DNA from: Nemertoderma westbladi
Taxonomy: Eukaryota > Xenacoelomorpha > Nemertodermatida > Nemertodermatidae
Direction of reading: 5' to 3'
Assembly: GCA_032718475.1 (NCBI GenBank)
Contig: JAUCBJ010008990.1
Location: 1-55,323, forward strand
DNA: 55,323 bases
Shown: positions 23,001 to 32,697 of the stretch, in pieces
Numbering within the stretch: position 1 is the first letter of the stretch
How the letters are laid out: each line of letters begins with the position of its first letter
The notes under the pieces: model-generated
What the model saw: only the letters and a program-made list of their open reading frames with translations
Databases searched by the model: none
Told to the model about the DNA's origin: nothing
Program-made: the position numbers and the translations under genes

Positions 23001-25754
23001 GTGTACTTTCCATTACAGACGACATTTCCTGACAACTTAGAATTACATTGTTTTTCCGACGCCAGTGACAACGGCTTTGGAGTGACAGCGTATTTGCGCA
23101 GACAAGTAGACTCAGACGAGTTTGATGTTTCGCTCATTACTTCTAAGGCTAAGACCATGCCTACTAAGTACATGACGACACCGCGTGCTGAGCTACAAGC
23201 AGCAACTCTGTCAACCACCATTGCAAACCTTATACAGACGGAACTACAGTCAAGTTTACAGATATTTTATTGGACTGAAGCGACGTTAGTTTTATTTTAT
23301 ATAAACAACGACACACTTGAATTTAAGACATTTGTAGCTAATCGTCGTGCAGAAATACTAGACCGTTCAATAAAAGACGATTGGCGACATTGTCCCGGAC
23401 CACAAAACCCAGCTGATATTGCGTCACGAGTAATGAAGCCTGAGGAGTTCTGTAAACCGGAGAACAAGAAATTCTGGCAACATGGACCACAATTCTTACA
23501 AAGAGCAACACAACATTGGCCGCCACTATACGATAACAAGTCTAACACTATCCCTAAGGACGCCGAAATTAAAAAGCCAAAGAAAGGGAAAGCAAAGAAA
23601 AAGACGACGGCGAAACTCAAGAAAAAACCAAAGGCGAAATGGAAAAATATAACTTACAAAGTTAAGACAGGAAGACTTGCGAGCCTTTCTACACCAGACG
23701 TATCGCCAGACGGTAAACCAGACACGTTACCAGACGGTCAACCAGACACGTTAGACGGTCAACCAGACATTTTGCCAGACATGTCACTAGACGTTTCGCT
23801 GGATTTTCCGCGAAACATTTTACCAGACATTTTACAAGATGTTCTACCGGACACTAGTAACATACTAACACATAGTAAAGCCGCAGTTTCCCTATTGGAG
23901 CGGCCTTCTATTGACAAAATACCAAATTTGACACTCTTGAGTAACCATAAGCACAGTGAAACCTCATGTATTACAGATGTGGGTAGTACCTACGCAAATG
24001 TAAATACAGGTGTTACTTTACGCTCAAGAGACATACCAACCTTACAACCTATGGTGAAACCTGGGATCGACACACAAAGTACTGACAATCAAGGTAAGAA
24101 GACGAAGAAGGACAAATTACTCGTAGACCCGGACAGATCAACAGTCAACAAGGGAATACCTACCGGCGGACCCGTGGGCCCATCTAGTAAAACAAAACCT
24201 TCAAAATTCATCATTGACTTACCTGATGACGTCATAATTACTTACGTCGACCGTATTGTAAATCTGACAGATTCTTGGACAAATGCGTGCCGAAAATTAG
24301 CGTGGATTGTACGTTTTGTACAATACGTTAAAGGCAAACGCGACTTTACACGTCGACTCACATTGACTGAAATTGACAGATGTGAAATTAAATTAATTCA
24401 CCATTACCAATTGCGATATTTCGCACGCGAATTCACATCCATAAGTCAAGGTCAACCAATCAAGTCGTCACCAATATTGAGTTGGAGTCCGATAATTTAT
24501 AATGGCTTAATTTGTCATAAATCTCGGCTTCAAAACATCGACTTTAATACTGATTTTAGGTACCCAATAATAATACCACAACATCACGAATTACAACGTG
24601 CAATGATACTGGACGCACATTTACATCTGAAACACGCTGGAAGACACCACTGTCTTTCCTACTTACGAACAAGATTTGTATTAATTAGACCCAGTAAAGC
24701 GCTAAGTTCAGTGACGCGCATGTGTATTATTTGTAAAAAGGTACATTCTAGAATAAGTACCAAAGAAATGAGTGAACTTCCACAAGCAAGACTACAGGCA
24801 TTCAGACCACCTTTCACAGAGACTGGAATTGACTGCTTTGGTCCCATACATACGAAACGTGGACGTATACTAGTAAAACGCTGGGGACAGATTTTCACAT
24901 GCATGTCCAGTAGGGCAGTTCATATTGAACGTGTGATGGATCTTTCTACCAACGCTTTTATACTAGCATTGCGGCGATTTATCGCTAGACGCGGACTAGT
25001 AAAATGCTTGTACTCAGACCAAGGTACAAACTTTGTTGGTGCTCGAAATGAAATTGCTAGAGCCTTTAAGAAATTAGATCATGATCAAATCTCAAACGAA
25101 CTACGTCCTTACAAGATTGTTTGGAGGTTTAATCCTCCAGATAGTCCATGGAGAGGCGGAGTCTGGGAGAGATTGATTAGATCTATAAAAACAGCCATGG
25201 CGAAAGTAATTCCAGTAAACCACATCTTGACAGACGACCAACTGACCACATTGTTTGTTGAAATCGAGGCAATACTAAATACTAGACCAATAGTATTAGT
25301 ACCCGATGACAAACAATCCCAGTTTGCTTTAACACCTGCACACCTGCTAATGCAGGCACCGACTTCATTGATGCCTATTTCTATTCCAATAGAAGGCGAT
25401 AGCTACGGTAGAAAAGCGTGGAAAATCACGCAACTACTGGCTAACAAATTCTGGGAAATATGGCAAAATCATTATTTACCCTCTATTTCTGCCAGAACTA
25501 CTTGGTACAACAATACTCGCGCTTTAAGAGCGGGAGATCACGTGCTGTTAGCAGAAGTGAATTTAAAAAGACGCTTCTGGATAACAGGTGTTATTTTAGA
25601 CGCACATCCATCTATGGATGGAGTGACAAGAACTGTGACGGTACGGACAATTGATGGTCGTACAGTAGACAGACCGACCCAACGTCTCGTACTTCTTGAA
25701 GAGACTCGAAACAAGTCTGGAGATTACAAGTCTCCAACTAATGTTAGTAAATAG
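20022..25754 (+). CDS. pol: BEL/Pao pol polyprotein (protease, RT, RNase H, integrase)
   Basis: Open from the codon after the TGA; residue numbers here count from 20154. Two Cys/His clusters (C-x-x-C at 83 onward; C-W-R-C-x4-H-x4-C near 125) match a nucleocapsid. Aspartic protease motif ILDSASSHSY is near 256. RT spans roughly 640-830 with KVRVVNDCAA, FTCDVEAMF and catalytic YVDD near 786. RNase H follows (FSDASDNGFG near 965, RAELQAA near 1014; its third acidic position reads T-E-A where relatives usually have T-D-S). A ~330-residue spacer with lysine-rich and P-D-rich repeats follows. Integrase has the HHCC finger (H-x-H near 1490, CIIC near 1523), then catalytic D (GIDCFGP), D (YSDQGTNF) and E (GVWERLI). 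A DUF5641-like tail (RAGDHVLLAE) closes it. All catalytic motifs survive, so the enzyme may be functional. Confidence 0.93.
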   Translation, partial: SIGQLDYANTPTVLLKIIGRLHHRLRREWRKIEYQREETGGFLRLEDVYLLISREAVVETRSNYTDQHIIAEGITLPSTNRQKPQTTSTRMVTYATPTETRQFSDGYNVSAPIGIKQTRQQLNADFSCCQYCERIGKRHTSHKLRGCRLFRELNSEERRLQIRSLDSCWRCTQHGHVRKDCTNTDTCPSCGRNHDGLLHTDSHTPTKRFTREHPEAAAKCNTAYKTRESKTTPTFVTHIRDCFPEQSGSLDEESEDDDAYFNTGDEQPSIALLTPDQLKGFSVIPVKITGTKGSKRIYAILDSASSHSYVDEKVADVVTDLQQGKHVSYTVSSMHGQRTIPVTRVKLNLDTLLPKSQHSEKERSLLPFKDLTFAATKDFSNLLGPVPEQSLEDRKYFRHLGVPECPVNYRSVAMLIGTDQFNLHQVWETRPSVVVAGNAYACRTPIGWYTRAPVRTLDISDEEDDVQSTCSLLTTTSTHSFSNDIDYTTRQNSTKHDKVTSTTCVASTISQREQKPLYKEVSLEIGKETHQAEDPSTIDDNAGRLASLPQPITLSTPVDVDTLRNCQVEQAALDKELTEKTIKWLEQDTAEPGSYEPCMSEQEKQSLKIMEDTIHQTKDGHYEVGMLWRNQRPKLINNYPLALRRLNSIRQRLLKDEKAHLQYNTQMETYLTKGYAIRMTNPEIVTDQTYYLPHHYVRHPDKPDKVRVVNDCAALFEGMSLNTELMDGPNMNNYLMGVIMRFRQRQVAFTCDVEAMFHQVRALERDRDSLRFLWYLDGDLSQPPATYQMQVRVFGARDSPNCTMYALKQTARDQKHKYDPEVIQVVERDFYVDDGLQSCDTVERAITVAHQLRDCLAGGGFNLTKFASNSTELVNSFKTTERGGGDIDLEFEPLPTTKVLGLFWDPNTDNFRVKVRLDAQGDSLTKRSCLSKLSRLFDPLGFISPIILQARIYMRSIWKDGLTWDEPISSEQVDLWKTWEAQLSSLEDYSIPRVYFPLQTTFPDNLELHCFSDASDNGFGVTAYLRRQVDSDEFDVSLITSKAKTMPTKYMTTPRAELQAATLSTTIANLIQTELQSSLQIFYWTEATLVLFYINNDTLEFKTFVANRRAEILDRSIKDDWRHCPGPQNPADIASRVMKPEEFCKPENKKFWQHGPQFLQRATQHWPPLYDNKSNTIPKDAEIKKPKKGKAKKKTTAKLKKKPKAKWKNITYKVKTGRLASLSTPDVSPDGKPDTLPDGQPDTLDGQPDILPDMSLDVSLDFPRNILPDILQDVLPDTSNILTHSKAAVSLLERPSIDKIPNLTLLSNHKHSETSCITDVGSTYANVNTGVTLRSRDIPTLQPMVKPGIDTQSTDNQGKKTKKDKLLVDPDRSTVNKGIPTGGPVGPSSKTKPSKFIIDLPDDVIITYVDRIVNLTDSWTNACRKLAWIVRFVQYVKGKRDFTRRLTLTEIDRCEIKLIHHYQLRYFAREFTSISQGQPIKSSPILSWSPIIYNGLICHKSRLQNIDFNTDFRYPIIIPQHHELQRAMILDAHLHLKHAGRHHCLSYLRTRFVLIRPSKALSSVTRMCIICKKVHSRISTKEMSELPQARLQAFRPPFTETGIDCFGPIHTKRGRILVKRWGQIFTCMSSRAVHIERVMDLSTNAFILALRRFIARRGLVKCLYSDQGTNFVGARNEIARAFKKLDHDQISNELRPYKIVWRFNPPDSPWRGGVWERLIRSIKTAMAKVIPVNHILTDDQLTTLFVEIEAILNTRPIVLVPDDKQSQFALTPAHLLMQAPTSLMPISIPIEGDSYGRKAWKITQLLANKFWEIWQNHYLPSISARTTWYNNTRALRAGDHVLLAEVNLKRRFWITGVILDAHPSMDGVTRTVTVRTIDGRTVDRPTQRLVLLEETRNKSGDYKSPTNVSK
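21648..21667 (+). repeat. Dispersed BEL motif, copy 4
   Basis: Variant GGAAGGCTTGCGAGTCTACC, in the pol segment before RT, read in another frame as G-R-L-A-S-L-P. Confidence 0.65.
23670..23689 (+). repeat. Dispersed BEL motif, copy 5
   Basis: Form GGAAGACTTGCGAGCCTTTC, at the start of the P-D repeat spacer between RNase H and integrase, read G-R-L-A-S-L-S. Confidence 0.7.
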
Positions 25755-25757
25755 TGA

Positions 25758-26419
25758 GGAGTTTACAAATAGATTTCCACGTACCTGTACACTGTAGTAA
25801 AGACAGCGATAGAATTCCATTGTCTTTATATGTGAACATTGAGGGTAGTACCCTTATGTGTCACATAGGAGCGGGATTTGTAGGTATAAGAAATGGAATT
25901 CTACTTGGAACTCACAATATTGAGACATTTTCGAAATTTTAGACAATCCATTTGGATTTGAAAAATTTTAAAATTTTCTCCAGTGAATATATTTCAGGGT
26001 ACAGTCGGGTGGAACTTAAAATTAGAGAAACAAGAGAATGGAAGACTCGCGAGCCTTTCTTAAAATTTAATTAAATTTTACACGGTCTTGTTTCAAAAGT
26101 TACGTCAACAAATAGACTTCCCTATATTTATTACTAACTCTTGACTGCTTATTTTCTGATAATAGTTTGGGATCAAAAAGTGAGTATTTTAGACTCACAG
26201 CCAGTTTAGCCCAAATTCGTTTTTTATTTCGGCAAAAAAAAATTTTAGATAAGAAACAGTGTGTCATTAAAGAAACCCTAGATCTTAGGCTATGGGTAGG
26301 AGGTTAGAGCGTTGTCGAGCCAAAAGGGCAGACGAAAACTCTCACATCTCCTCACAACTAACAATAAACTCTGTTGTATTCCCTCTAGTAGTAATGATTA
26401 TGTAACCATACTTCCAATA
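25758..26419 (+). other. BEL region between pol and the accessory region
   Basis: No convincing gene. It contains motif copy 6 and AT-rich sequence; the short frame at 25754-25942 has no recognisable domain. Confidence 0.5.
26040..26059 (+). repeat. Dispersed BEL motif, copy 6
   Basis: Form GGAAGACTCGCGAGCCTTTC, in non-coding sequence after pol; its core CTCGCGAG is a perfect palindrome. Confidence 0.7.
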
Positions 26420-27382
26420 ATGGCGAAAGGGATACATGGAGAGCCGAGATGAGATGATATCCAAGAGGAAGCAGCAGCTCCATTCAAAAGATTCGGTGCA
26501 AAGGATTACACCATATTCGGAATAAAGGATTTATCAGAAAGTACAGCAAAACTCGCAAAGACTAAATATTACTCGACGGTATTAAAGAGAAGGCAAAATG
26601 CGTTAAGTGAAAGGATCGAAAGTTTACGTAAAACCTTCAACGAACTTTATCCGTACGATGCTTTATGTGATATGGGAGATATCAGTGAAGACCCCGATAC
26701 CGAAATTAGTCGTTTGTATCATACCATGCAATACCTGAAGGCACATGAACGTATGCCTGCGGTACGCGATGAATTCGATGGAATGCATCTTTACAGACGA
26801 ACTCGAGGAGACAATAGAGAAACGAAGGAAGCCTTTTCAGTTTACAAACTTTATTATCAATGTGGTGCTTGTATGCGCGAACAACAAAAGGCGATTCCGA
26901 TGCATTTGAATAAGGAAAATCCCGAACCGATATTGGCGAGGTGTTCGAACCATCAACAACTACGCTACCAGGAAGGAGGGTATCCTTTATCTAATCCATA
27001 TCATTCATTTGCTATGTGTGGACCAAAGGCGGGAGAAATTGTCGTTTGTCCACCTAAGATTGTTGAACCCGATGCATTTGAACTTACGCTGGAAGAGGTG
27101 ACTCAGTCAACCCGCGAAAAGAAAGAAGCTCTTAGCCTATACAGAGCCTATAAGGCTTTCGAGAAAGGTGATATGGAAAAATGGGGCGGAAGACTCGCGA
27201 GCCTACCTTACCATTGGACGTTATTCAGAGACTACAGTTTGCATCCCTGGAAAGGACAAGAGAAATGCAACCGCATAGTACTTCGACTACGACACTCAAT
27301 TTCCCTATTAGTGTACCAGTTCGACAAGACACGACGTATGAAATACCTATTGTGGATCATCCGGAAATCATTTCAAACTTAG
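26420..27382 (+). pseudogene. BEL accessory region, part 1 (unknown protein)
   Basis: The frame begins with ATG 26420 (M-A-K-G), meets TGA at 26450-26452 after ten codons, then stays open to 27382. Content is helical and charged (KRFGAKDYTIFGIKD near 26490; YSTVLKRRQNALSERIESLR near 26572) with a cysteine pair C-G-A-C near 26863. I recognise no family. Meaningful coding in this frame probably ends near motif copy 7 (27188-27207), because a longer frame opens there in a different phase. No signal peptide or membrane segment is seen, which argues against an envelope protein. Position between pol and the 3' LTR makes it an accessory gene of the element. Confidence 0.5.
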
Positions 27383-28899
27383 AGTTTCTTCCTGCAGTTG
27401 TTCTAAGTGATATGGTTAAGATATATGATTTACGTAGACATATTACGCAAAAGGTCGTGCATAATGTTCCGCCTCATATTCAAGACTTTAGGGAACTGGA
27501 TAGAGCTGGCGCTGATATAGCTCCGAGTAACTTAAGAGGATATCTGACCAGAACAATTCGTTTGTGGATCGGAACAGGAACCTTTGAGTCGGATACAGAC
27601 ATCGCTACGAACTGGCAAGGTAAAATCATTCGCTTCGAGGACGAGAAGGACATAGAGAAGATTTGGCAACCTTCGGAAGAATTATTGGACGAATGGAACA
27701 GAACATTTAGATCGTTTCAGGAAAATGGTTACATGTTTTATGACAACGAGGGCGGCAGCCATCAACAGAGTCTGACTTCCAAGACTATACAAATTAGAGC
27801 GGCAGACGGAGTTCTGCACGTTTTCAGTAGACAAAGGAGCGACAAGCGAATGCCGATACCTCCAGGAAATACCAAGCGGCACCATCTCATCACTAATATA
27901 ATAAAGAAGATGGACCAAGCCTGCGATATTGATGCTAGGATGTTACCGAAGATGGTCAGAAATATCATTTTAGATAAAACCGTTGTAAAGATTGGATCAG
28001 GAGTTAGAGAGGATTTAATTAGCGACTTTGCCAGCATGTCGGACAGTGACGACCGATTACCGACACCTTACGTCGACACCCGACCTCTTATACTGTGGTC
28101 CATAGAACAAGGATACTTCCGTGAGTATGATACTCAGAAGACCGGAACTGGATACATTTCCTACCTGATGTTTAATTGGGATTACAAGGAAAGTAAAAGA
28201 ACAAAGTATATCTAAACGTATGGAGAAGGTGATACTCCAGATAAAAACGAGTTTGAATCACAGCTCAAATGGAGAGGATGCGTGTATTGGGCTATTACTT
28301 CACCTCCAAGGGCGGTACTACAATATTATTTAGCGATAGAGTCATCGGTGAATGTTTGCTTGATCGCCGACATTGTGTCTCGGACTCTAAAACGACATCC
28401 ACTTTGCCTCGGAGAAGATCATACATTCTACGCGGAAGGGAGAATTCATACTGACGTGTTTAGACGATTTCTCGAACCCTTCTACAATTCCGACGCTCAG
28501 TGCAACGCCTTTACTCGAGCAGGATTTAGTATATTTCGAGACGTGTATCTTCGCTGTGCGGGATCTCTTATCGAAAGACCATCTATGTTTACAATATTAC
28601 CTTATGAAGGAGAACGTATCGTGGAGGTTATCGACGAATCACGGCAGACGCGCGCGCCTATCGGTCACTTAGGTGATGATTCCGACTTAACGACGACCAT
28701 CGATGATCCTCTAGAGGAACTTCTTGAGATTGAAAGGAACCTCCCGAAGAAATCTCAGATGGAGATTCGTCAACTTGAAGCAACAGATGCTGTAGTTTGC
28801 ATACAACCTTCTGAAACATACCAACCTATTGATCCAGACGATTATGACTATAGTGTGGGAGGAAGCGCTCGACCCATTGGAGATCTCATATATGAGTGA
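27181..28899 (+). pseudogene. BEL accessory region, part 2 (unknown protein)
   Basis: One frame runs 27181-28899 with a single TAA at 28213-28215. Before the stop: a globular-looking region (HPEIISNLEFLPAVVLSDMV near 27357; VVKIGSGVREDLISDF near 27983). After it: GCVYWAITSP near 28278, FRRFLEPFYN near 28459, AGFSIFRDVYLR near 28522, then an acidic tail to TGA 28897-28899. The part after 28230 is homologous to the 11.4-11.9 kb relic, so it is a real protein-coding segment that has been under selection in this family. The VVKIGSG segment recalls the third motif of DEDD 3'-5' exonucleases, but the first motif is not seen, so I do not assign that function. Confidence 0.55.
27188..27207 (+). repeat. 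Dispersed BEL motif, copy 7
   Basis: Form GGAAGACTCGCGAGCCTACC. It sits where the accessory region changes frame: it reads G-R-L-A-S-L-P upstream and G-R-K-T-R-E-P-T in the downstream frame. Confidence 0.7.
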
Positions 28900-28904
28900 G
28901 TGTG

Positions 28905-30000
28905 GTACCCTGCCAATACGATGTGTGGTAAATGTGGTGTCGCTGGACATCATTCGACGAAATGCAGTGGAAACACATTACTACGACTCAACTGATTTGT
29001 GGATGGTGTGGAGATCAAGGGTCCCATACATTTTATACTTGCTGGAGATTTATGGCTCAATGCACATATTGCAATATAAAGGGACATTGAGCATCTGAAT
29101 GCCAACTGCGAGACATACCATACGAACACGAATCTGTAAAATTAGTGCGAAAACTGTTTGATGATTGGGAAGATTTGGCTGACGAACATGTATCGGCGCA
29201 AAGAAGACGGTTCCCAATGAGGGCACATCTTGGATTTTGGGCGGTAAACCCTCAAACTATGATGTCGGAAGGATATATCTCCGCTATGCCACAATATGAC
29301 GAACTAATCGAGGTAGTCGATATTTTGCCTCATGATAGTGGATTTAGAGTCGTGCGCGAATATTTGCTACAGATTCATCCCGATAATAAGAATACATGGA
29401 ACTTCCAGAAAGTCATTAATCGTATCACATATGGTGAATTCGATCGATTCCGAACAGAAAAGCGGAACAAGGGAGCTTGGTTAACCGTCGCATGGGCGTA
29501 CCGAGCCGCATTCTATTACAATCGTATACGAGCGAGCGTATTCGAGGAAGAGGAGATCCTAGAGGCGACCAACATACCAGCTACTCCGGTTGCGCCGTCT
29601 GCACGCCACCCTCGAGAGGACGGACAGAATAGGATTATAAGGGTTCAGAAAGTGAGCCAACAACTAAAGAAAACTATAAATGTTGAAGAACGAAGGGGAT
29701 ATGAACCGACTATTCGAGTTACTCGGGATATGGTATCACTTCCCAGAGAACCGCAAGGAGGATTAGGCCGCTTCCCGCGCGTTCCCAGACGTTTTGCCAA
29801 CAGTGGATACAACCAGTCGGTCACGAGGAGTCGGACGAGGATTTGGGATTACTAGAAGGCGAGCTTGTGAGGAAATGGTCGTACCGTCTCCCAACGTCCA
29901 AGGTAAACCAGTGACTCGCCCCATAAGCCCTGTAGTACGAGCCAAGTCGCCTGTACGCAGTTTTCGAGGACGCGGCCGTGCTCAATCCACAAAACGATAA
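28905..30000 (+). pseudogene. BEL accessory region, part 3: zinc knuckles and RG-rich tail
   Basis: Three CCHC-type knuckles follow one another. C-G-K-C-x4-H-x4-C begins near 28924. C-G-W-C-x5-H-x4-C begins near 28997 in a shifted frame. C-T-Y-C-x4-H-x4-C lies at 29061-29102 and is interrupted by TGA at 29088-29090. The relic at 12151-12192 has a sense codon at that point, so the stop is a lesion. The region after 29145 is open to 29855 and includes AHLGFWAVNP and PQYDELIEVVDIL. The C-terminus is basic, with an overlapping frame (29794-30000) rich in R, G and S. CCHC knuckles with an RG tail suggest a nucleic-acid-binding product, possibly a second nucleocapsid-like protein. That role is inference. 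Confidence 0.55.
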
Positions 30001-30076
30001 ATAAAGTGTTATACTTGAAAGGACTAATTATTCCGAACTCGTAAAACTTTTGTAAAGTGGGAAGGAAAGAGTGGAC

Positions 30077-30096
30077 GGAAGACTCGTGAGCCTTTC
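30077..30096 (+). repeat. Dispersed BEL motif, copy 8
   Basis: Form GGAAGACTCGTGAGCCTTTC, non-coding, shortly after the accessory region. Confidence 0.7.
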
Positions 30097-30102
30097 TTAT
30101 GA

Positions 30103-30240
30103 TTAAATTTATGCAATTTATATTGTTCTAAATTTATGCAATTTATATTGTTCTAAATTTATGCAATTTATATTGTTCTAAGTTTATGCAATTTATATTG
30201 TTCTAAATTTATGTATTTTGTATTGTTCCAATTTTATGAA
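30103..30240 (+). repeat. 25-bp tandem repeat
   Basis: About five copies of a 25-bp AT-rich unit (core TTTATGCAATTTATATTGTT). Copies are near-identical at first and degrade at the 3' end. Confidence 0.85.
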
Positions 30241-30790
30241 ATTTAGAAAGTTTTATATTTAGAAGGAATTTTATATTTAGAAGGAATTTATATTTAGAAA
30301 GATTTACATTTAGAAAGTGTTATATTTGTAGTCATTCCAAACTTTCGCAATTTATTGTTTCGAATATTATGCAATTTATATTTTATAAAGAAGCAGTACT
30401 TGTATTCGCAGTAAATAGAAGGCAAGAGCAGACGGAAGACTTGTGAGCCTTTCTTGTGATTTCATTTGAAATTATTCCGAACTTATGCAATTTGTTTTAT
30501 ATTTAAGTAGCATTTGTACTTGTGATTGTTTGAGTTTATGCAATATTTGAGATGCAATAGATTTATATTGGTGAATTTAATTTAGATTTATATTGTACTT
30601 ACTTAATAAAGCCTTAAATACGTAAAGTTTGAATTTGTAATTATTTTGTATCGAATTATTATGTAAAGGTATTATTGTTAAGATTTAATTTGTAAATATG
30701 TAAGTACGTCCCAAGTATTCCATAATTTGATTTAGTATTGGTGAAAACCGTATATTTTATGCACGATAATATCCTGTTTTCATGGAGCGG
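30241..30790 (+). other. BEL 3' untranslated region
   Basis: AT-rich, with motif copy 9. A short purine-rich GGAGCGG directly before the 3' LTR (30784-30790) is the only polypurine-tract candidate. Confidence 0.5.
30434..30453 (+). repeat. Dispersed BEL motif, copy 9
   Basis: Form GGAAGACTTGTGAGCCTTTC, non-coding. Copies 8 and 9 also share flanking bases (GAC before, TTRTGATT after). Confidence 0.7.
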
Positions 30791-32692
30791 TATAGAATTA
30801 TATTATCATAAATGCAGTGGATTTTCAAAATTTTATTTTGTTCGAATTAACTTGCTATAAAGATTACATTAAGTCCTCATTTGCATTTACTATATCTATT
30901 TGTATAACATTGTTTAAGTGGTTCAGTAGCTCAGTCGGTTATGCATTAGAAAATCGTTTAGTAGGTGTCGAGTTCGAATCCTAGCAAGTGTGAATTATTT
31001 TTTGTGCTAAGTTTCAACTCATTTGAATTGACCGCTACGATTTAATTGTATCTGCTTAAGGTAGATTAACCAATGCGATTGCAGTTATTAGATAGCAACC
31101 AATGTCGTGCAAGATACGTGTTTGCTGGACCAATGATTATATTTAAAAACCTAGTAGAACTCATAGAACAATCTAGATTTATCTAGATTGTTAGCAGCAC
31201 AAATTTGCTATAAAAGGTGCGATTTTGTTCATTAGTTATTAGATATTATTAGATAGTAACCAATTTAGATAGCGACATTATTTCTTACACACTTAGTATA
31301 ACCTTAATCTTCTTGTTACATTTATTGTATATTAGTTATTGTTTATTTGTAATAAAGTTAGAAAGTATTTGTTACATCTGCTTTTACTATGTTTCACCAT
31401 GGTGAACACCGCTGAAAGACAGATGGCAGGCTAGACATCGGATCGCGGCAATAGACGGGAATATCGGAGGAATGTAGAAAGGAGACAACCCGCAATACCC
31501 ATTCTTAGTTATTCGCCCATCGCCTGAAAGGTTAGACAGCGTTCGATGCCTCGTTACCTAAGCGTAAGACCTAAGATCGAAGGTAGAGGTACTGACACGC
31601 TGTGCGCTAAAAATTACATTTAGGGACTGTACTGTCTTAATTCAGAAAAACCCGCAGTAGACCTTCACATTCCTACGGGAGGAGATCAGGCAGAGAGATA
31701 CTAGTACACAGATAGGACACAGGCACACCAGTACAAGGCATACACATTAGTAGAGTGCAGCAAACTGTACGCCTAACTCATTTGCTAAGTATAGGTGCGT
31801 CGGTGGCCCGTTTGTAGTACAACGGTGTCCATTTGCATTAGAACTTGTAGGCCAGGAAGGGTTACTGTGTTTTTACCTGAATTGAGATTGTACCGTTCAG
31901 GCGGTAGGGCAGTTTACTGCTAGGCGCATATAAATTGAGGCTATTAGGGATACTAACATCTACCGTGTCCCCGCCGACATTCTGATAGGAAGTTGCCGTG
32001 CCCACCTAGGCAACCAAAATTATAGATAGGACGCCAGGCTAGCTATTTTGTAACTGTACGCCTACTGTAGTAAACTAACACATTTCTTCTTAGTATTAGG
32101 GACCTGGTAAATTAAATTGCCGAATTCTGGGCGTAGTATTAACCTTATGCCTGAATTTGAGTCCTGGAAATACACAAAAGGGGAAGGAGCCTTATAATTC
32201 GTGAGTATTGGACCTACAAGCTACAAAATTAGAATATTTGTAAAATGTACACCGGACCCAGTAATTATATATGTGAAGGATCTAAAACTGATTTTGACTG
32301 TTAGAATCAAGACACACGCGCGTTAGGAATTATTTACACCTCAAAATATATAAAATAATTTTTGTCCGTACTGCACTTTGCCCGCTAGTTAGACACCTAG
32401 CTAGCGCCTCTATCTCTCACCCACATATAAATCACACCGCGGCAAAGTATACGAGCGCCCTTAGTCCGTCAGTGAGTCAGCCCGATTTTAGGATTCGCTG
32501 CGCGGGATTTTGTTTTATCGAAGTTTGTCCGTTCGTAGACTGTTTTCTGCCTCACCGGTTATAAGAGACCGATACTGCAATAGATTTGCTTACTTAGAGT
32601 TTACTGTTTTGGTGAGAAGGTCGGATTACGTTTTGATTCACAGACTTTACAGTAAGATATTGCAGGGTACTTTGTTACTGTCTCTTCGAATA
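30791..32692 (+). repeat. BEL 3' LTR (1902 bp)
   Basis: Matches 14448-16350 along its whole length with scattered substitutions (roughly 30 by eye). The shared end CTCTTCGAATA falls at 32682-32692. Confidence 0.92.
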
Positions 32693-32697
32693 TCTTT
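32693..32697. repeat. BEL target-site duplication, right copy
   Basis: TCTTT, identical to 14443-14447. Confidence 0.85.

Larger units (their letters stand above)
14448..32692 (+). mobile_element. Full-length BEL/Pao LTR retrotransposon, 18.2 kb
   Basis: Two ~1.9-kb LTRs flanked by the 5-bp duplication TCTTT enclose gag, pol and a long extra 3' coding region. The pol order (protease, RT, RNase H, integrase, DUF5641-like tail) and a DUF1759-like gag define BEL/Pao. BEL elements are commonly about 5-10 kb, so this is unusually large. The excess comes from the long LTRs, a ~1.7-kb upstream coiled-coil frame and ~5 kb between pol and the 3' LTR. LTR divergence judged by eye (around 30 differences over 1.9 kb, about 1.5 percent) suggests a fairly recent insertion. 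Autonomy is doubtful because of an in-frame TGA between gag and pol and multiple lesions in the 3' region. Confidence 0.93.

Noticed and set aside
27980-28110. DEDD-type 3'-5' exonuclease domain
   Set aside because: Only one motif-like segment (VVKIGSGVREDL) is seen; the first acidic motif is missing.
26420-30000. Envelope gene in the BEL element
   Set aside because: No signal peptide, membrane segment or cysteine pattern of an envelope; zinc knuckles point elsewhere.
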